A stretch of 64,000 bases of DNA from NCBI RefSeq assembly GCF_014650675.1, contig NZ_BMVK01000003.1, positions 558,001-622,000 of the forward strand, given 5' to 3'. Positions 34,046 to 43,359 of this stretch are shown here, piece by piece. This DNA is from Streptomyces anulatus (GTDB taxonomy: Bacteria > Actinomycetota > Actinomycetes > Streptomycetales > Streptomycetaceae). A program made the translations under genes and the position numbers. Numbering within the stretch: the first letter of the stretch is position 1; the number at the start of each line of letters is the position of its first letter. Below the pieces are notes generated by a model. The model had not been told where the DNA came from, did no database searches, and worked only from the letters and a program-made list of their open reading frames with translations.

Positions 34046-36144
34046 ATGCCGACGGGGGCGCGGAGCACATGACGTCGCGGGATGCTGTCGATCCGGACCT
34101 TTGTCACCTGCTCGCCCGGGCGGCGGCCGTGGAGCGGCGCATCCGGCACGCGGTGGAGCTGAGGCGGAGCACCGATCCGGACCCGGACGACGACTTCCGG
34201 GGGCTGTATCTGACGGACGAGAACATCGTGCGGCTGCTGGACGAGACGGGGGCCAGGGGGTTCCCGGCACTGGAGGAGCCGCTGGCCGGGGGCGAGTCGA
34301 GCCCTGCTCCGGCCGAGGAGGAGACGGGTTCCCGACTGGCCCGCCTCGCGCGGGAGTTCGGCCTCACCGCGCTCGACACGGAGATCCTTCTCATCGCGCT
34401 CGTACCGGATCTGGATGATCGCTTTGAGGCGTTCTACGGCTATCTGAACGACGATGTGTCCCGTCGCCGCCCGTCCATAGGGATGGCCCTGGGCCTGTGC
34501 GGCGTGGCCCTCTCCGACCCGGCGGCCCGTGCCCGGCTGGCCGCGGGGGCGCCGCTCCGGGCCGGCGGCCTGCTCCTGGCGGAGGACCTGAACCGCCCGT
34601 TCCTGAGCCGTGCGCTGCGGGTGCCGGACCGGGTGGCCGCGCACCTGCTGGGCGACGACACCCCGGACCCGAGGCTGGCGGACCTGCTGGCCCCGTGGCA
34701 GGCCGTGCCCGGGGTGGGCGACCCGGCCCCGCTCGCCGGGGTCCTCGCCGACGGCATCCGGCTGGCCTACCTGAGCGAGGACCAGGGCGGCGCGGGCACG
34801 GCGCTGGCCGCGTCGGCGCTGACGCGGGCGGGCCGGGGGGTCCTGGGCCTGGACCTGGCCCGGCTGGCGGAGGACCCGTCGCCCGCCGAGGCGGTGAGCG
34901 CCCTGGTCCGGGAGGCGCGCCTGACCGGGGCGGGCCTGGTCTGCGCGCCGCTGGACGCGGTGTCCCGGGAGCGCCCGGGGCTGCTCAGGCTCCTCACGGC
35001 CACCCCGGTCCCGACGGTCCTGGTGGGGCGGGCGCCCTGGGACGCGTCCTGGTCGGTCGCCCCGCCCCTGCTGCTGCACGCGCCCCGGGTGGAGCCGTCG
35101 GCGCGCGGGGCGCTGTGGCGGGACGCGTACCGGCTCCGGGAGGACGCGCCGCTCCCGCCCGCCATCGCCCCGGACCACCTGCTGGCCCCGTTCCTCCTCA
35201 CCCCGGAACAGATCACCGGAGCCGCCCGCTCCGCCGCCCAGGCGGCCCGGCTGGCGGGCGGCGAGCTCACCGCGGACCACGTACGGCGGGGGGCCCGCGC
35301 CCAGAACGCGGCGGGCCTGGACCGCCTGGCCCGCCGCATCGAACCTGCGGTGACCTGGGACGACCTGGTCCTCCCGCCGGACACCCACACCCAGCTCCGC
35401 GAACTCACGGCCCGCGCACGGCACCGCGACCGGGTGCTGGGGGAGTGGGGGATGCGGCCGGGCGGGGGCCGGGGCCGGGGGGTTTCGGCGCTGTTCGCGG
35501 GCGACTCAGGCACGGGCAAGACGATGTCGGCCGAGGTGATCGCCGCCGACCTGGGACTGGACCTGTACACGGTCGACCTGGCGACGGTGATCGACAAGTA
35601 CGTGGGCGAGACGGAGAAGAACCTGGAACGGATCTTCACGGAGGCGGCCGGGGTGAACGGCGTGCTGCTCTTCGACGAGGCGGACGCGATCTTCGGCAAA
35701 CGCTCGGACGTGAAGGACGCGCACGACCGCTACGCCAACGTGGAGAGCGCGTACCTCCTGCAACGCATGGAGTCCTTCGACGGCCTGGCCATCCTCGCCA
35801 CCAACCTCCGCGCCAACCTGGACGACGCCTTCACCCGCCGCCTGGACCTGGTCATCGACTTTCCGGTCCCGGACCCCGAACAACGCCTGCTCCTCTGGGA
35901 CCGCTGCCTTGGCCCGACACTCCCGCGCGGCACGGACCTGGACCTGCCCTTCTGCGCCGAGAACTTCGAGCTGGCGGGCGGCAGCATCCGCTCGATCGCG
36001 GTGACGGCGGCATACCTGGCGGCGGACACGGGGGGCGCGGTGACGATGGAGACGGTGATCCACGCGATCCAGCGGGAGTACCAGAAACTGGGGCGGCTGA
36101 CGCTGGCTTCGGAGTTCGGGCCGTATCTGGGGCTGGTGACCTGA
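33952..36144 (+). CDS. eCIS AAA+ ATPase (Cis15-like)
   Basis: Up to 730 residues. The ATPase module is C-terminal: Walker A AGDSGTGKT (about 515-523), a second-region DLATVIDKYVGETEKNL, Walker B GVLLFDEADAIF (about 568-579), sensor ILATNLRANLDDAFTRR. The N-terminal half is a family-specific helical region. Homologues (Afp15/Pvc15) are needed for particle assembly. The first 39 residues come from the 27-base repeat; the ATG at 34069 (MTSRDAVDPDL, GGAG upstream) is an equally good start giving 691 residues. Convergent with the VapC-like gene. Confidence 0.9.
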   Translation: MSEAAGTGHRNGAFGMGRMNGAFGTGHTSGLDADGGAEHMTSRDAVDPDLCHLLARAAAVERRIRHAVELRRSTDPDPDDDFRGLYLTDENIVRLLDETGARGFPALEEPLAGGESSPAPAEEETGSRLARLAREFGLTALDTEILLIALVPDLDDRFEAFYGYLNDDVSRRRPSIGMALGLCGVALSDPAARARLAAGAPLRAGGLLLAEDLNRPFLSRALRVPDRVAAHLLGDDTPDPRLADLLAPWQAVPGVGDPAPLAGVLADGIRLAYLSEDQGGAGTALAASALTRAGRGVLGLDLARLAEDPSPAEAVSALVREARLTGAGLVCAPLDAVSRERPGLLRLLTATPVPTVLVGRAPWDASWSVAPPLLLHAPRVEPSARGALWRDAYRLREDAPLPPAIAPDHLLAPFLLTPEQITGAARSAAQAARLAGGELTADHVRRGARAQNAAGLDRLARRIEPAVTWDDLVLPPDTHTQLRELTARARHRDRVLGEWGMRPGGGRGRGVSALFAGDSGTGKTMSAEVIAADLGLDLYTVDLATVIDKYVGETEKNLERIFTEAAGVNGVLLFDEADAIFGKRSDVKDAHDRYANVESAYLLQRMESFDGLAILATNLRANLDDAFTRRLDLVIDFPVPDPEQRLLLWDRCLGPTLPRGTDLDLPFCAENFELAGGSIRSIAVTAAYLAADTGGAVTMETVIHAIQREYQKLGRLTLASEFGPYLGLVT

Positions 36145-36183
36145 GGACGGGGCCAGTGAGTGGGGCGGCCCCGAGTGCTGGGA

Positions 36184-36582
36184 TCAGACCTTGACGATGC
36201 GCACGCGGTCGCCGCAGAGCATGGTCAGGTCCTCGGGATCGGAGGTCAGGACCACGGCCGGCTTCGGAGCGTGGAGCGCGGTGGCGGCGACCACGGAGTC
36301 GATGGCGTACTTGTGCCCGTGAAGGCCCGCATCGACGAGCAGCGCCATCGCCGTACGCCCGATCTCCTCGGTGACCGGTTCCACATTCAGCCGGGACACG
36401 GCCCAGTTGAAGCGGGCTGAGTTCACCCGTGCGTGGTGTGCCTCGATGAGGGTGAGGATGCTGGTCACGACCCGCATGTCCTCCTGCTCGGCCCCGCGCA
36501 CCAGGGCCATGACCCGGCGGTCGTCGGCGACCACCTTCGACAGCCCTTCGCTGTCCAGGACGAGGGTGCCCGGCCGGTTCAT
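36184..36582 (-). CDS. PIN-domain (VapC-like) toxin
   Basis: 132 residues from ATG 36582. The PIN acidic residues are present: Asp in LVLDSEGLS, Glu in TLIEAHH, Asp in YAIDSVVAATAL and Asp in VLTSDPEDL. It would be an Mg-dependent endoribonuclease. The start overlaps the antitoxin stop as TGATG, giving coupling in the usual antitoxin-toxin order. It sits inside the eCIS locus between the ATPase and a polymorphic toxin. Confidence 0.85.
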   Translation of the reverse strand: MNRPGTLVLDSEGLSKVVADDRRVMALVRGAEQEDMRVVTSILTLIEAHHARVNSARFNWAVSRLNVEPVTEEIGRTAMALLVDAGLHGHKYAIDSVVAATALHAPKPAVVLTSDPEDLTMLCGDRVRIVKV

Positions 36583-36863
36583 CAAGCCGCGCTCCCCACG
36601 CCGCCGTCAGCGTCTCCGCGCAGCAGGGCGCGGGCGGCGTCGACCTCCGCCTGGCTGAACTCACCGTGCTCCGCCTCGTGGGCGGCGGTCAGCTCGGCGA
36701 GGTTGTCCCGCTCGATCTGGCGCTGCACGGCGGCGTCCACGTAGGCGGAGAACCCCCGCTTTCCGACGCGCGCGCGGATGGCGGCGATGTTGCCGGAGTG
36801 CAGGCTGACGGAGACGTTGGCGGTGGGGCCTTCACCTGGTCTGTAGGTGACTTCGTCGCTCAT
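36582..36863 (-). CDS. VapB-like antitoxin
   Basis: 93 residues starting MSDEVTYRPGEGPTANVSVS. A short N-terminal beta strand (VSVSLHSGNIAAIRARVGK), followed by FSAYVDAAVQRQIERDN, is compatible with a ribbon-helix-helix DNA-binding domain. The acidic C-terminal tail would wrap the toxin. It is cotranscribed with the PIN toxin. A small palindrome upstream is a candidate autoregulatory site. Confidence 0.8.
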   Translation of the reverse strand: MSDEVTYRPGEGPTANVSVSLHSGNIAAIRARVGKRGFSAYVDAAVQRQIERDNLAELTAAHEAEHGEFSQAEVDAARALLRGDADGGVGSAA

Positions 36864-36882
36864 GGGCTCATTCTAATAGCTT

Positions 36883-36893
36883 CTCTAGTAGAG
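36883..36893. promoter_or_regulatory. Palindrome CTCTAGTAGAG upstream of the antitoxin
   Basis: A perfect 5-base-arm palindrome 20 bases upstream of the antitoxin start, within an AT-rich patch (TTCTAATAGCTTCTCTAG) that stands out from the GC-rich surroundings. Candidate VapBC operator/promoter. Confidence 0.45.
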
Positions 36894-36981
36894 GGGCGCG
36901 CGATCCAGCGCGAATACCGGCAACTGAGCCAGTTCGGGCCTTGACCGGGGGTGGTGCGAGTGTGAGGTGTGATGCACGAGT

Positions 36982-37542
36982 TCAGTATTCGGTAACGGAG
37001 TCGCGCAGGCCCTCCCAGTCCTCCTGGTGGGCGGCTTGCCCCGAGGGTGCTTCGAGCGGGCGGACTGCCACCGGAGCGGCGGGAAGGGTGATTTCGACGC
37101 CTTGCGAGTGACGCCAATGAACCGGAGGAGAGGCCTTGTCGAAGTCTTCTTTGTACGAAGCGATGATCTTCAACTCACCCGCCACCTCGGCAGCATGCAG
37201 CAAGCCGCCGTACGACTGGGCTGTGCTGGCCCTGTCGCCGCTCGTGAAAGCCGCATAGAGCCTGTCTCCGTCAGGCCCTCGGTATTCAGCGACCATGAAC
37301 AGTGTTCGCCGCGCCAGGTTCACACTCCGAGCCAAATCTGCCACCTGATCGGGATGCATTCCCATGGGCCGCCCGAAACTTGGTGACAGGGTTGCCCCTG
37401 GCGATGCCTGCCAGAATGTCATGCTCCTGGCACGGAGTTCTTTCACCACCTCGTCCGACGCTGAATAGATGGCTACATTTCCCTCGTGCTCGACGTCCAG
37501 GTAAGAATTGAAGAACGTCACGGCATCGTCGATGGGTGTCAC
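36982..37542 (-). CDS. Putative immunity protein coupled to the polymorphic toxin
   Basis: 186 residues, GTG start at 37542 overlapping the toxin stop as GTGA. It begins TPIDDAVTFFNSYLDVEHEG and continues with a compact alpha-beta pattern (TLFMVAEYRGPDGDRLYAAF, GELKIIASYKEDFDK). No family is recognised with certainty. Position directly behind a toxin gene with translational coupling is the standard arrangement for an immunity protein. Base composition is lower in GC than in the structural genes, consistent with having been acquired with the toxin tip. Confidence 0.65.
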   Translation of the reverse strand: MTPIDDAVTFFNSYLDVEHEGNVAIYSASDEVVKELRARSMTFWQASPGATLSPSFGRPMGMHPDQVADLARSVNLARRTLFMVAEYRGPDGDRLYAAFTSGDRASTAQSYGGLLHAAEVAGELKIIASYKEDFDKASPPVHWRHSQGVEITLPAAPVAVRPLEAPSGQAAHQEDWEGLRDSVTEY

Positions 37543-40500
37543 AGGGCTGCGCTCCTTTTTATGAACAGGTGGTCATCGGACTCGATCGTGCGTACGTCAC
37601 CTTCGGCCGGTATATCTGAAACCCTGGACGCAAACGTGTACACGTAGACAGCGCCCATGACGCGCCTCACCGGCGGATTCATCAGTGTGTTTATGAGCTT
37701 TTTCAGTTGAGCCTCTGATTTCGCCTCGCCGCGTTTATACCATTCCTGCTCCTCGATGTTCCTCAGGAAGACGTCTTTCAGTAGCTCTCCGAAGGTGACG
37801 GTCACCTTGAGGTTCATGGAGACCTGCGCTCGGGTCAGGCCGTGCTTCGTAGCGAAGGCCACTACTTCGCTCGCGATATCCGACTCCGCATCACCCATGA
37901 TTCGCTTGTTGTAGTGATCGCTGGCTGTCACCAAGTTCAATGCTTCCCGGTAGCCAGAGCCTCCGAACCAGTCGGCGATCACATGGGAACGGTTGAGTTG
38001 CTGATTCGCAAGGAATCCCGGTGAGTCCTGTGTCACTCCTCGCGGGTCGCCGGGCTCCTTGAGGTGCAGGTCCTCACCTTCCACCGTGAGCGACAGGCCG
38101 GACTTGATGTCCTGGGTGACGGTGAACGTCTTCCCAGCGGCCGTCGTCACCGTGATTACCCTCGTGTCGGATGTACTTCTTCCTTCGTCCAAAACGACGG
38201 AGACGGGGCGGAACTCAGTGTGGTCGCGCTCAGCGGAAAACTCGGGGGAAGGGTCATATTTTCCATAGGTTTCCTGCTCGGGATGGAAGTCCATCGAGTT
38301 AAGGGCGGCAAGTGTCTCTGGTGTGTCGTGGGCGGCTATGATCCCCTTTGCTTTGAGCTCCTTCAGGGCCCCCGTGCCGAGGAGCTTGATGAGCTCTTTG
38401 CGTATTCCGCTCTTCACGCCGAAAACATATCCTTTAAATGCATCGCTGTTTACTTTTCGGTTGTTTCCGTCGTAGAATTCCTTCTTTACGTCCAGGGCGG
38501 TGTCTTCTTTTTCGAGATACTCTGTTGCTGGACCGTCGGTCTGATTGAGTACGGTGTCTTCCCATAGTTGGCCGGATGCGATCTTTGGTCGCCTTATCTG
38601 TGATTCCCACCAGTGGGTGTGTACCTTCCTTATGAAATCCGGCCCGAATCTCTTTAGCTGCTCCCTTATGGCTTTCGTCTCGCTGTACGGTCCCAGCGGA
38701 TGATTGCTCGCTTTCATGGAGAAGTTGGATCCGGTGGCCGTTTTCGTCGCGCTGAAGCCCTTGATCCAGGGAAACTTTCTCCGCATTTGCATCAATTCGG
38801 CGGTGACCGTTTCCGTTGGCGAATCATTCTTCTCGTGCTGATTGACAATGGATTTCGCTTGAGATATTGCCTCGGGCAGCTCCTTCTCCTTTTGGTCGCT
38901 CTTTGTTTTGTTGCCCCCTGGCTCCTTGTGATCCTTTCTGTCGTTATCCTTGCCCTTGTGTTTCCTCCAAAGCGATTTCCCCTTCTTGGCGATGAAGTCG
39001 ACGATCTTGTCGATGGCTCGCGTGACTGGTCGTGACACCGACTGGAAGACCGACTTGACCTTGTTGGCCAGGCCGCCGATGCCCAGCAGGGCGGCGAGGA
39101 AGCCGATCAGGAGCGGGACGCTCGATGCGAGGGCGGCTTCTATGAGCTTCGGGACGCCGGCCTGGCCGCCGTTGGCTATGGCGATGACCGCGTCCAGGAC
39201 TGCGTTGACGAAGTCCGCGATCTGGGCGCCCTGCGTCACGATGAACGTGACGATGTCGATGATTCCCTTGACCGCTCGGACGAACGCGGAGGCGGGGTTG
39301 AGCAGGGAGATGATCCAGGTGATGCCCGCGATGAGGACGGTGGGGATCAGGTAGGTCGTGAGTTTGCCGAGGATGGTGGCCTTGAGGTCGCCCGCTTCGG
39401 CCTGGATTTCCTTGACGGCTCCGGCGGGGCCTTCGGCGGCGAGGTTCTTCGCGACCGGGACGGAGGTTTCGACCGCCGACATCGCTTCGTCGGGGACGCC
39501 CTTGCGGGTGACGCGGGTGCGGATGTTGTCCCAGGTCAGGCCCAGCATCGAGCCGATGAGCTGGATGATCCCCTTGAGATCGAATTTCGCCGGGAGGTCC
39601 AGGCCGGCTTTGACCGCTGTGCCCAGCAGCCAGGAGACGACGCCGGTCTTGAGGTGGTCGGCGATGTTCGTGATGAAGAGGTTCAGGCCCGCGCCGACCG
39701 CTTTCACCAGGTTGCCCAGGAACCCGATCGGGTCCTTGATGATCTTCATGATCGCGGAGGCGGCCTTGGCGAGGATGCCCAGGAGCAGGTTCTTCAGCTC
39801 GTTGATCGTCTTGATGGCGCCGACGATGGCGTCCTTCGCCTTGTCGATCAGGCCCTTGTTGGCCTCCTGGAGCTTCTTGATCTCCTCGTCGATCTTGTTG
39901 AGCGCCGCCGTGTATTTCTGGGCGAGGTCCTGGACCAGCTGTTCCGATTTCTCGTTGACCGTCGCTTCCAGGTCGTCGAACTTGCCTGCGAAGTCCTTTG
40001 CCGCCTCCTCGCCGAACTGCTTGAGGTCTGCGGGGAGTTTGTCTACCTCCGCCTTCAACTCCGTGCGGCCCTTGGCTATCCGGGCCTTCGCCTTGCCCAG
40101 CTCCGCGCCGATGATGTCGGCCACCGAAGAGATGACCGTCTGCATCTTCGAGACGTAGAGCTTGCGGGACTCCTGGTAGAGGTCGTTCGCCGCCTTCGGC
40201 AGGCCGGCGAACTTGTCCTTGATCCAGCGGCCCTTGCCCATGAGGCCCGAGTACCGCTTGTCCTTGTACTTCTTCATCCGGCTCTTGTGGTCGGCCGTGA
40301 ACGCGTCCCGCGCCGACTTCTCGCCCGACGTGAACGCCGAGTCCACCTTCTTGTCCAGGCCGGACAGGGTGTCCTCGACGTCCTTCTTCGTGCCGTCGTA
40401 GACCTTCTGGAGTTTCGCCGTGACCTCGGCGCGCTTCTTCTCGTCCTTCGACTTCGTGTCGTTCTTGCCGCCGTCGACCTGTTTGCCGGCGGCTGCGCGG

Positions 40501-41432
40501 GTCGAGGTGAGACCCGCCATCGCCTGGGCCCCGGAGGCCGCCGCGTTCTGTTTCGCGGTGGAGAGCTGCTGGTCCTCCGCCGCCTTCCCCTTCGCGGGGG
40601 CCTTCGCCGCGTCCGCCTCGGAGGTCTTCTTCGCCGACAGGGCCTCGTTGAACTCCGGTTCGTTGCCCTTGGCGAGCTGTTCCTCGGTGACCTCGGCGTC
40701 CGCCATCGCCTGATCGTTCCCGGCCGGTCCTTCGGAGAAGTCCGTGACGGCCGCGGGCTGCTTCTCGGGGACCGCGTCCGTCGCGGACGGCGCGCCCGGG
40801 TTGCCGGGGGCCGCGTCCGGGGTGAGGGGGGTGACGTCCTTGTCCTTGGCGGCCGAGGTGTCGGGCGGGGCCTTGGTGGCGGTGTCGATGTCCTTGGCCG
40901 ACGACTCCTTGCCGTCGGTGACCTTGCCGTCGACCTCGGCCTTGACCTGGTCAGCCTTGCCGGACTTGGCGAACTTGTCGGCCTCGTCGAGGTTCTTGGG
41001 GGCCTGCGAGTCGATCGCCTTGTTCACCGCGTCGATGAACGCCTTCTTGTCGAACTCCCCGGGCTTCGCCGCGTTCATCTTCTCGGCGTTCGCCGCCTTG
41101 CCCTGCGCCTCCTTGTCGTCCGGCGGGGCCACCGCGGCGTCCTGCGACGCCTTCGACTCCGCCGCCGCCGGGGCATGCGCCGCGAGCCGGGTCTTCTTCC
41201 CCGCCACATCCGCCTTCATGGTGCGGAAGCGGGCCGACTGCGCCGGCGGCGTCTTCACCGGCGCGGTGTAGCGCTGGGCGACCAGCCGCGACACCGCCCC
41301 GTTCCCCGCCAGCCGTTGAAGCCGCTGGATGGAACGACGGTCAGGGGGTGAAGGGGCCGGCTGGGGTGCCGTGTCCGTTCGCGGTGCGCCGGAGCGCGAG
41401 GTCTCGGAAGGCTTCTCCGGAATCGCCTTCAT
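37539..41432 (-). CDS. Large polymorphic toxin / eCIS cargo with nuclease-like C-terminus
   Basis: 1297 residues from ATG 41432 (MKAIPEKPSE; the longer frame to 41663 reads into the sheath promoter). Residues 34-54 contain RSIQRLQRLAGNGAVSRLVA, like the DUF4157 protein. About 60-560 is Ala/Lys/Asp-rich coiled coil; about 560-810 holds amphipathic and hydrophobic helices. From about residue 825 the DNA becomes AT-rich. The C-terminal domain contains RSHVIADWFGGSG then NLVTASDHYNKR (about 1145-1178), the H...GG...N pattern of non-specific DNA/RNA endonucleases. It could also double as tape measure, since no separate tape-measure gene is seen. Confidence 0.75.
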   Translation of the reverse strand: MKAIPEKPSETSRSGAPRTDTAPQPAPSPPDRRSIQRLQRLAGNGAVSRLVAQRYTAPVKTPPAQSARFRTMKADVAGKKTRLAAHAPAAAESKASQDAAVAPPDDKEAQGKAANAEKMNAAKPGEFDKKAFIDAVNKAIDSQAPKNLDEADKFAKSGKADQVKAEVDGKVTDGKESSAKDIDTATKAPPDTSAAKDKDVTPLTPDAAPGNPGAPSATDAVPEKQPAAVTDFSEGPAGNDQAMADAEVTEEQLAKGNEPEFNEALSAKKTSEADAAKAPAKGKAAEDQQLSTAKQNAAASGAQAMAGLTSTRAAAGKQVDGGKNDTKSKDEKKRAEVTAKLQKVYDGTKKDVEDTLSGLDKKVDSAFTSGEKSARDAFTADHKSRMKKYKDKRYSGLMGKGRWIKDKFAGLPKAANDLYQESRKLYVSKMQTVISSVADIIGAELGKAKARIAKGRTELKAEVDKLPADLKQFGEEAAKDFAGKFDDLEATVNEKSEQLVQDLAQKYTAALNKIDEEIKKLQEANKGLIDKAKDAIVGAIKTINELKNLLLGILAKAASAIMKIIKDPIGFLGNLVKAVGAGLNLFITNIADHLKTGVVSWLLGTAVKAGLDLPAKFDLKGIIQLIGSMLGLTWDNIRTRVTRKGVPDEAMSAVETSVPVAKNLAAEGPAGAVKEIQAEAGDLKATILGKLTTYLIPTVLIAGITWIISLLNPASAFVRAVKGIIDIVTFIVTQGAQIADFVNAVLDAVIAIANGGQAGVPKLIEAALASSVPLLIGFLAALLGIGGLANKVKSVFQSVSRPVTRAIDKIVDFIAKKGKSLWRKHKGKDNDRKDHKEPGGNKTKSDQKEKELPEAISQAKSIVNQHEKNDSPTETVTAELMQMRRKFPWIKGFSATKTATGSNFSMKASNHPLGPYSETKAIREQLKRFGPDFIRKVHTHWWESQIRRPKIASGQLWEDTVLNQTDGPATEYLEKEDTALDVKKEFYDGNNRKVNSDAFKGYVFGVKSGIRKELIKLLGTGALKELKAKGIIAAHDTPETLAALNSMDFHPEQETYGKYDPSPEFSAERDHTEFRPVSVVLDEGRSTSDTRVITVTTAAGKTFTVTQDIKSGLSLTVEGEDLHLKEPGDPRGVTQDSPGFLANQQLNRSHVIADWFGGSGYREALNLVTASDHYNKRIMGDAESDIASEVVAFATKHGLTRAQVSMNLKVTVTFGELLKDVFLRNIEEQEWYKRGEAKSEAQLKKLINTLMNPPVRRVMGAVYVYTFASRVSDIPAEGDVRTIESDDHLFIKRSAAL

Positions 41433-41725
41433 CCGCCGCCCCTCCCGCCCTCCCGCTCCCGCCGGCCAGGAGGCCGCCCGGACGTGGTGCATGCGTGGTG
41501 GCCGCCAGCGTGCCGGGGAATCCGGGGACGTACGCAGCACGGGCGGACCGCGTACGGGGCACAGCCGGGCGGCACCCGTGGCGCGGTCGCGTTGCCTCAT
41601 CGGGCAGCCCGCCCTGCGCGGCAGGGCGGCCGACCGTCCGTTCCCGGTGATCGCCGCAGTCACGAGAATGGCCCGCGTCCCACGGTCGAGCAGTGCGTCC
41701 AGGAGTGTGTCGAGGAGAGGGCCCT

Positions 41726-43297
41726 ATGCCGTCGTACCTGTCCCCCGGCGTCTACGTCGAAGAGGTCGAGTCCGGATCCCGGCCGATCGAAGGGGTGGGC
41801 ACCTCGGTCGCCGCCTTCGTCGGCTTCGCCCAGAAGGGCCCGTTCGACGAGCCGACGCTGATCACCAACTGGAGCCAGTTCGTCGCCACGTTCGGCGACT
41901 TCGTCGACGGCGCGTACCTGGCGTCCGCCGTCTACGGCTTCTTCGCCAACGGCGGCGGCGTCTGCTACATCGTGCGGGTCGACGACGGCACGGCAGAGGC
42001 GGAAGACGGTGAGCAGGGCGGGCGCGCCACCGGCGAGGCCGGGCAGGCCGGTGAGCTGCCCGTCGGCTCCGAGGTCCCGGTCGGGCCTTATGCCGTACGG
42101 CCCCGGCCGGGTGTGAGCGGGGAGATCAGTGTGGAGGTCGCCCCGGTGGAGGGCGACGATCCGCCCACCGACGTCTTCCGGCTCCTCGTGAAGCGCGACG
42201 GCCAGGTCGTGGAGACGTACGCCTCCGTCACCACCAAGCGCAGCAAGGACAACGTCGCGACCCGCGTCAACGCCAAGTCCGAGCTGATCGAGGTACGGGA
42301 GTCGGGGCGCGGCGCCGCACCCGCCCCGCCCGCCCCGCAGACGGTGATCCTCGCCCCGGCCGCCCCCGCCGCCGGCAGCTCCGGTGCGATGGCCCCCGAG
42401 GTGTACGTCGGCGACGCCGACCGCCGCACGGGGCTCGGCGGCCTCGAAGCGGTCGACGAGGTCACCATGATCGCCGTGCCCGATCTGATGAGCGCGTACG
42501 AACGCGGGCTGCTGGACCTGGAGTCGGTCATCGCCGTCCAGCAGGGGCTCATCTCCCACTGCGAGCTGATGGGCGACCGGGTGGCGATCCTCGACCCGCC
42601 GCCCGGCCTCACTCCGCAGCAGATCCGCGGCTGGCGCACCGGGCAGGCCAACTTCGACTCCAAGTACGCCACGCTCTACTACCCCTGGATCAGCGTCGCC
42701 GACCCCGCGTCCGGCCGCGCCACCCTCGTACCGCCCAGCGGCCACATCGCCGGGGTCTGGGCGCGCAACGACGACACGCGCGGGGTGCACAAGGCCCCGG
42801 CGAACGAGGTCGTCCGGGGAGCCGTCGCGCTGGCGACCCAGCTCACCAAGGGCGAGCACGACCTCCTCAACCCGATCGGGCTGAACTGCATCCGCGCCTT
42901 CCCCGGCCGGGGCATCCGGGTGTGGGGCGCACGGACGCTGGCGTCCGACCCCGCGTGGCGGTATCTGAACGTCCGGCGGCTCTTCAACTACCTGGAGGAG
43001 TCGATCCTCGCCGGTACGCAGTGGGTCGTGTTCGAGCCGAACGACGACGCCCTGTGGGCCCGTGTCCGGCGCACCGTCTCGGCGTTCCTCGTCAACGAGT
43101 GGCGCAAGGGGTCGCTGTTCGGGCTGACCCCCGAGGAGGCGTTCTACGTGAAGTGCGACCGCGAGACGAACCCGCCGGAGAGCATCGACGCGGGTCAGGT
43201 CATCTGCGAGATCGGGGTCGCCCCCGTCAAACCGGCCGAATTCGTGGTGTTCCGGCTCTCCCAGCTGACCGGCGGCAGCGGTGGTGTCGACGAATGA
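41726..43297 (+). CDS. eCIS contractile sheath protein (Cis2-like)
   Basis: 523 residues from ATG 41726 with GAGGAGAGGG upstream. The N-terminus MPSYLSPGVYVEEVESGSRP then VAAFVGFAQKGP and the C-terminal domain (NPIGLNCIRAFPGRGIRVWG, RYLNVRRLFNYLEESI) are standard for phage-tail-sheath proteins of injection systems. A variable insertion (about 90-220) forms the outer domain. It polymerises round the tube and contracts to drive it. First gene of the main structural operon, divergent from the toxin gene. Confidence 0.95.
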   Translation: MPSYLSPGVYVEEVESGSRPIEGVGTSVAAFVGFAQKGPFDEPTLITNWSQFVATFGDFVDGAYLASAVYGFFANGGGVCYIVRVDDGTAEAEDGEQGGRATGEAGQAGELPVGSEVPVGPYAVRPRPGVSGEISVEVAPVEGDDPPTDVFRLLVKRDGQVVETYASVTTKRSKDNVATRVNAKSELIEVRESGRGAAPAPPAPQTVILAPAAPAAGSSGAMAPEVYVGDADRRTGLGGLEAVDEVTMIAVPDLMSAYERGLLDLESVIAVQQGLISHCELMGDRVAILDPPPGLTPQQIRGWRTGQANFDSKYATLYYPWISVADPASGRATLVPPSGHIAGVWARNDDTRGVHKAPANEVVRGAVALATQLTKGEHDLLNPIGLNCIRAFPGRGIRVWGARTLASDPAWRYLNVRRLFNYLEESILAGTQWVVFEPNDDALWARVRRTVSAFLVNEWRKGSLFGLTPEEAFYVKCDRETNPPESIDAGQVICEIGVAPVKPAEFVVFRLSQLTGGSGGVDE

Positions 43298-43359
43298 CCG
43301 GCCGCCGCCCCCGTTGGTCGCTGACAGCCCGTTCCTGAGTCCGGCGTAAGGAGTCTGCT

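Noticed and set aside
34497..36194. 565-residue plus-strand frame overlapping the ATPase
   Set aside because: Gly/Arg/Pro-rich alternate frame of the AAA+ gene, which has intact Walker motifs.
39654..41351. 565-residue plus-strand frame rich in Leu/Arg/Val
   Set aside because: Antisense shadow of the coiled-coil body of the large toxin; no ribosome site or domain.
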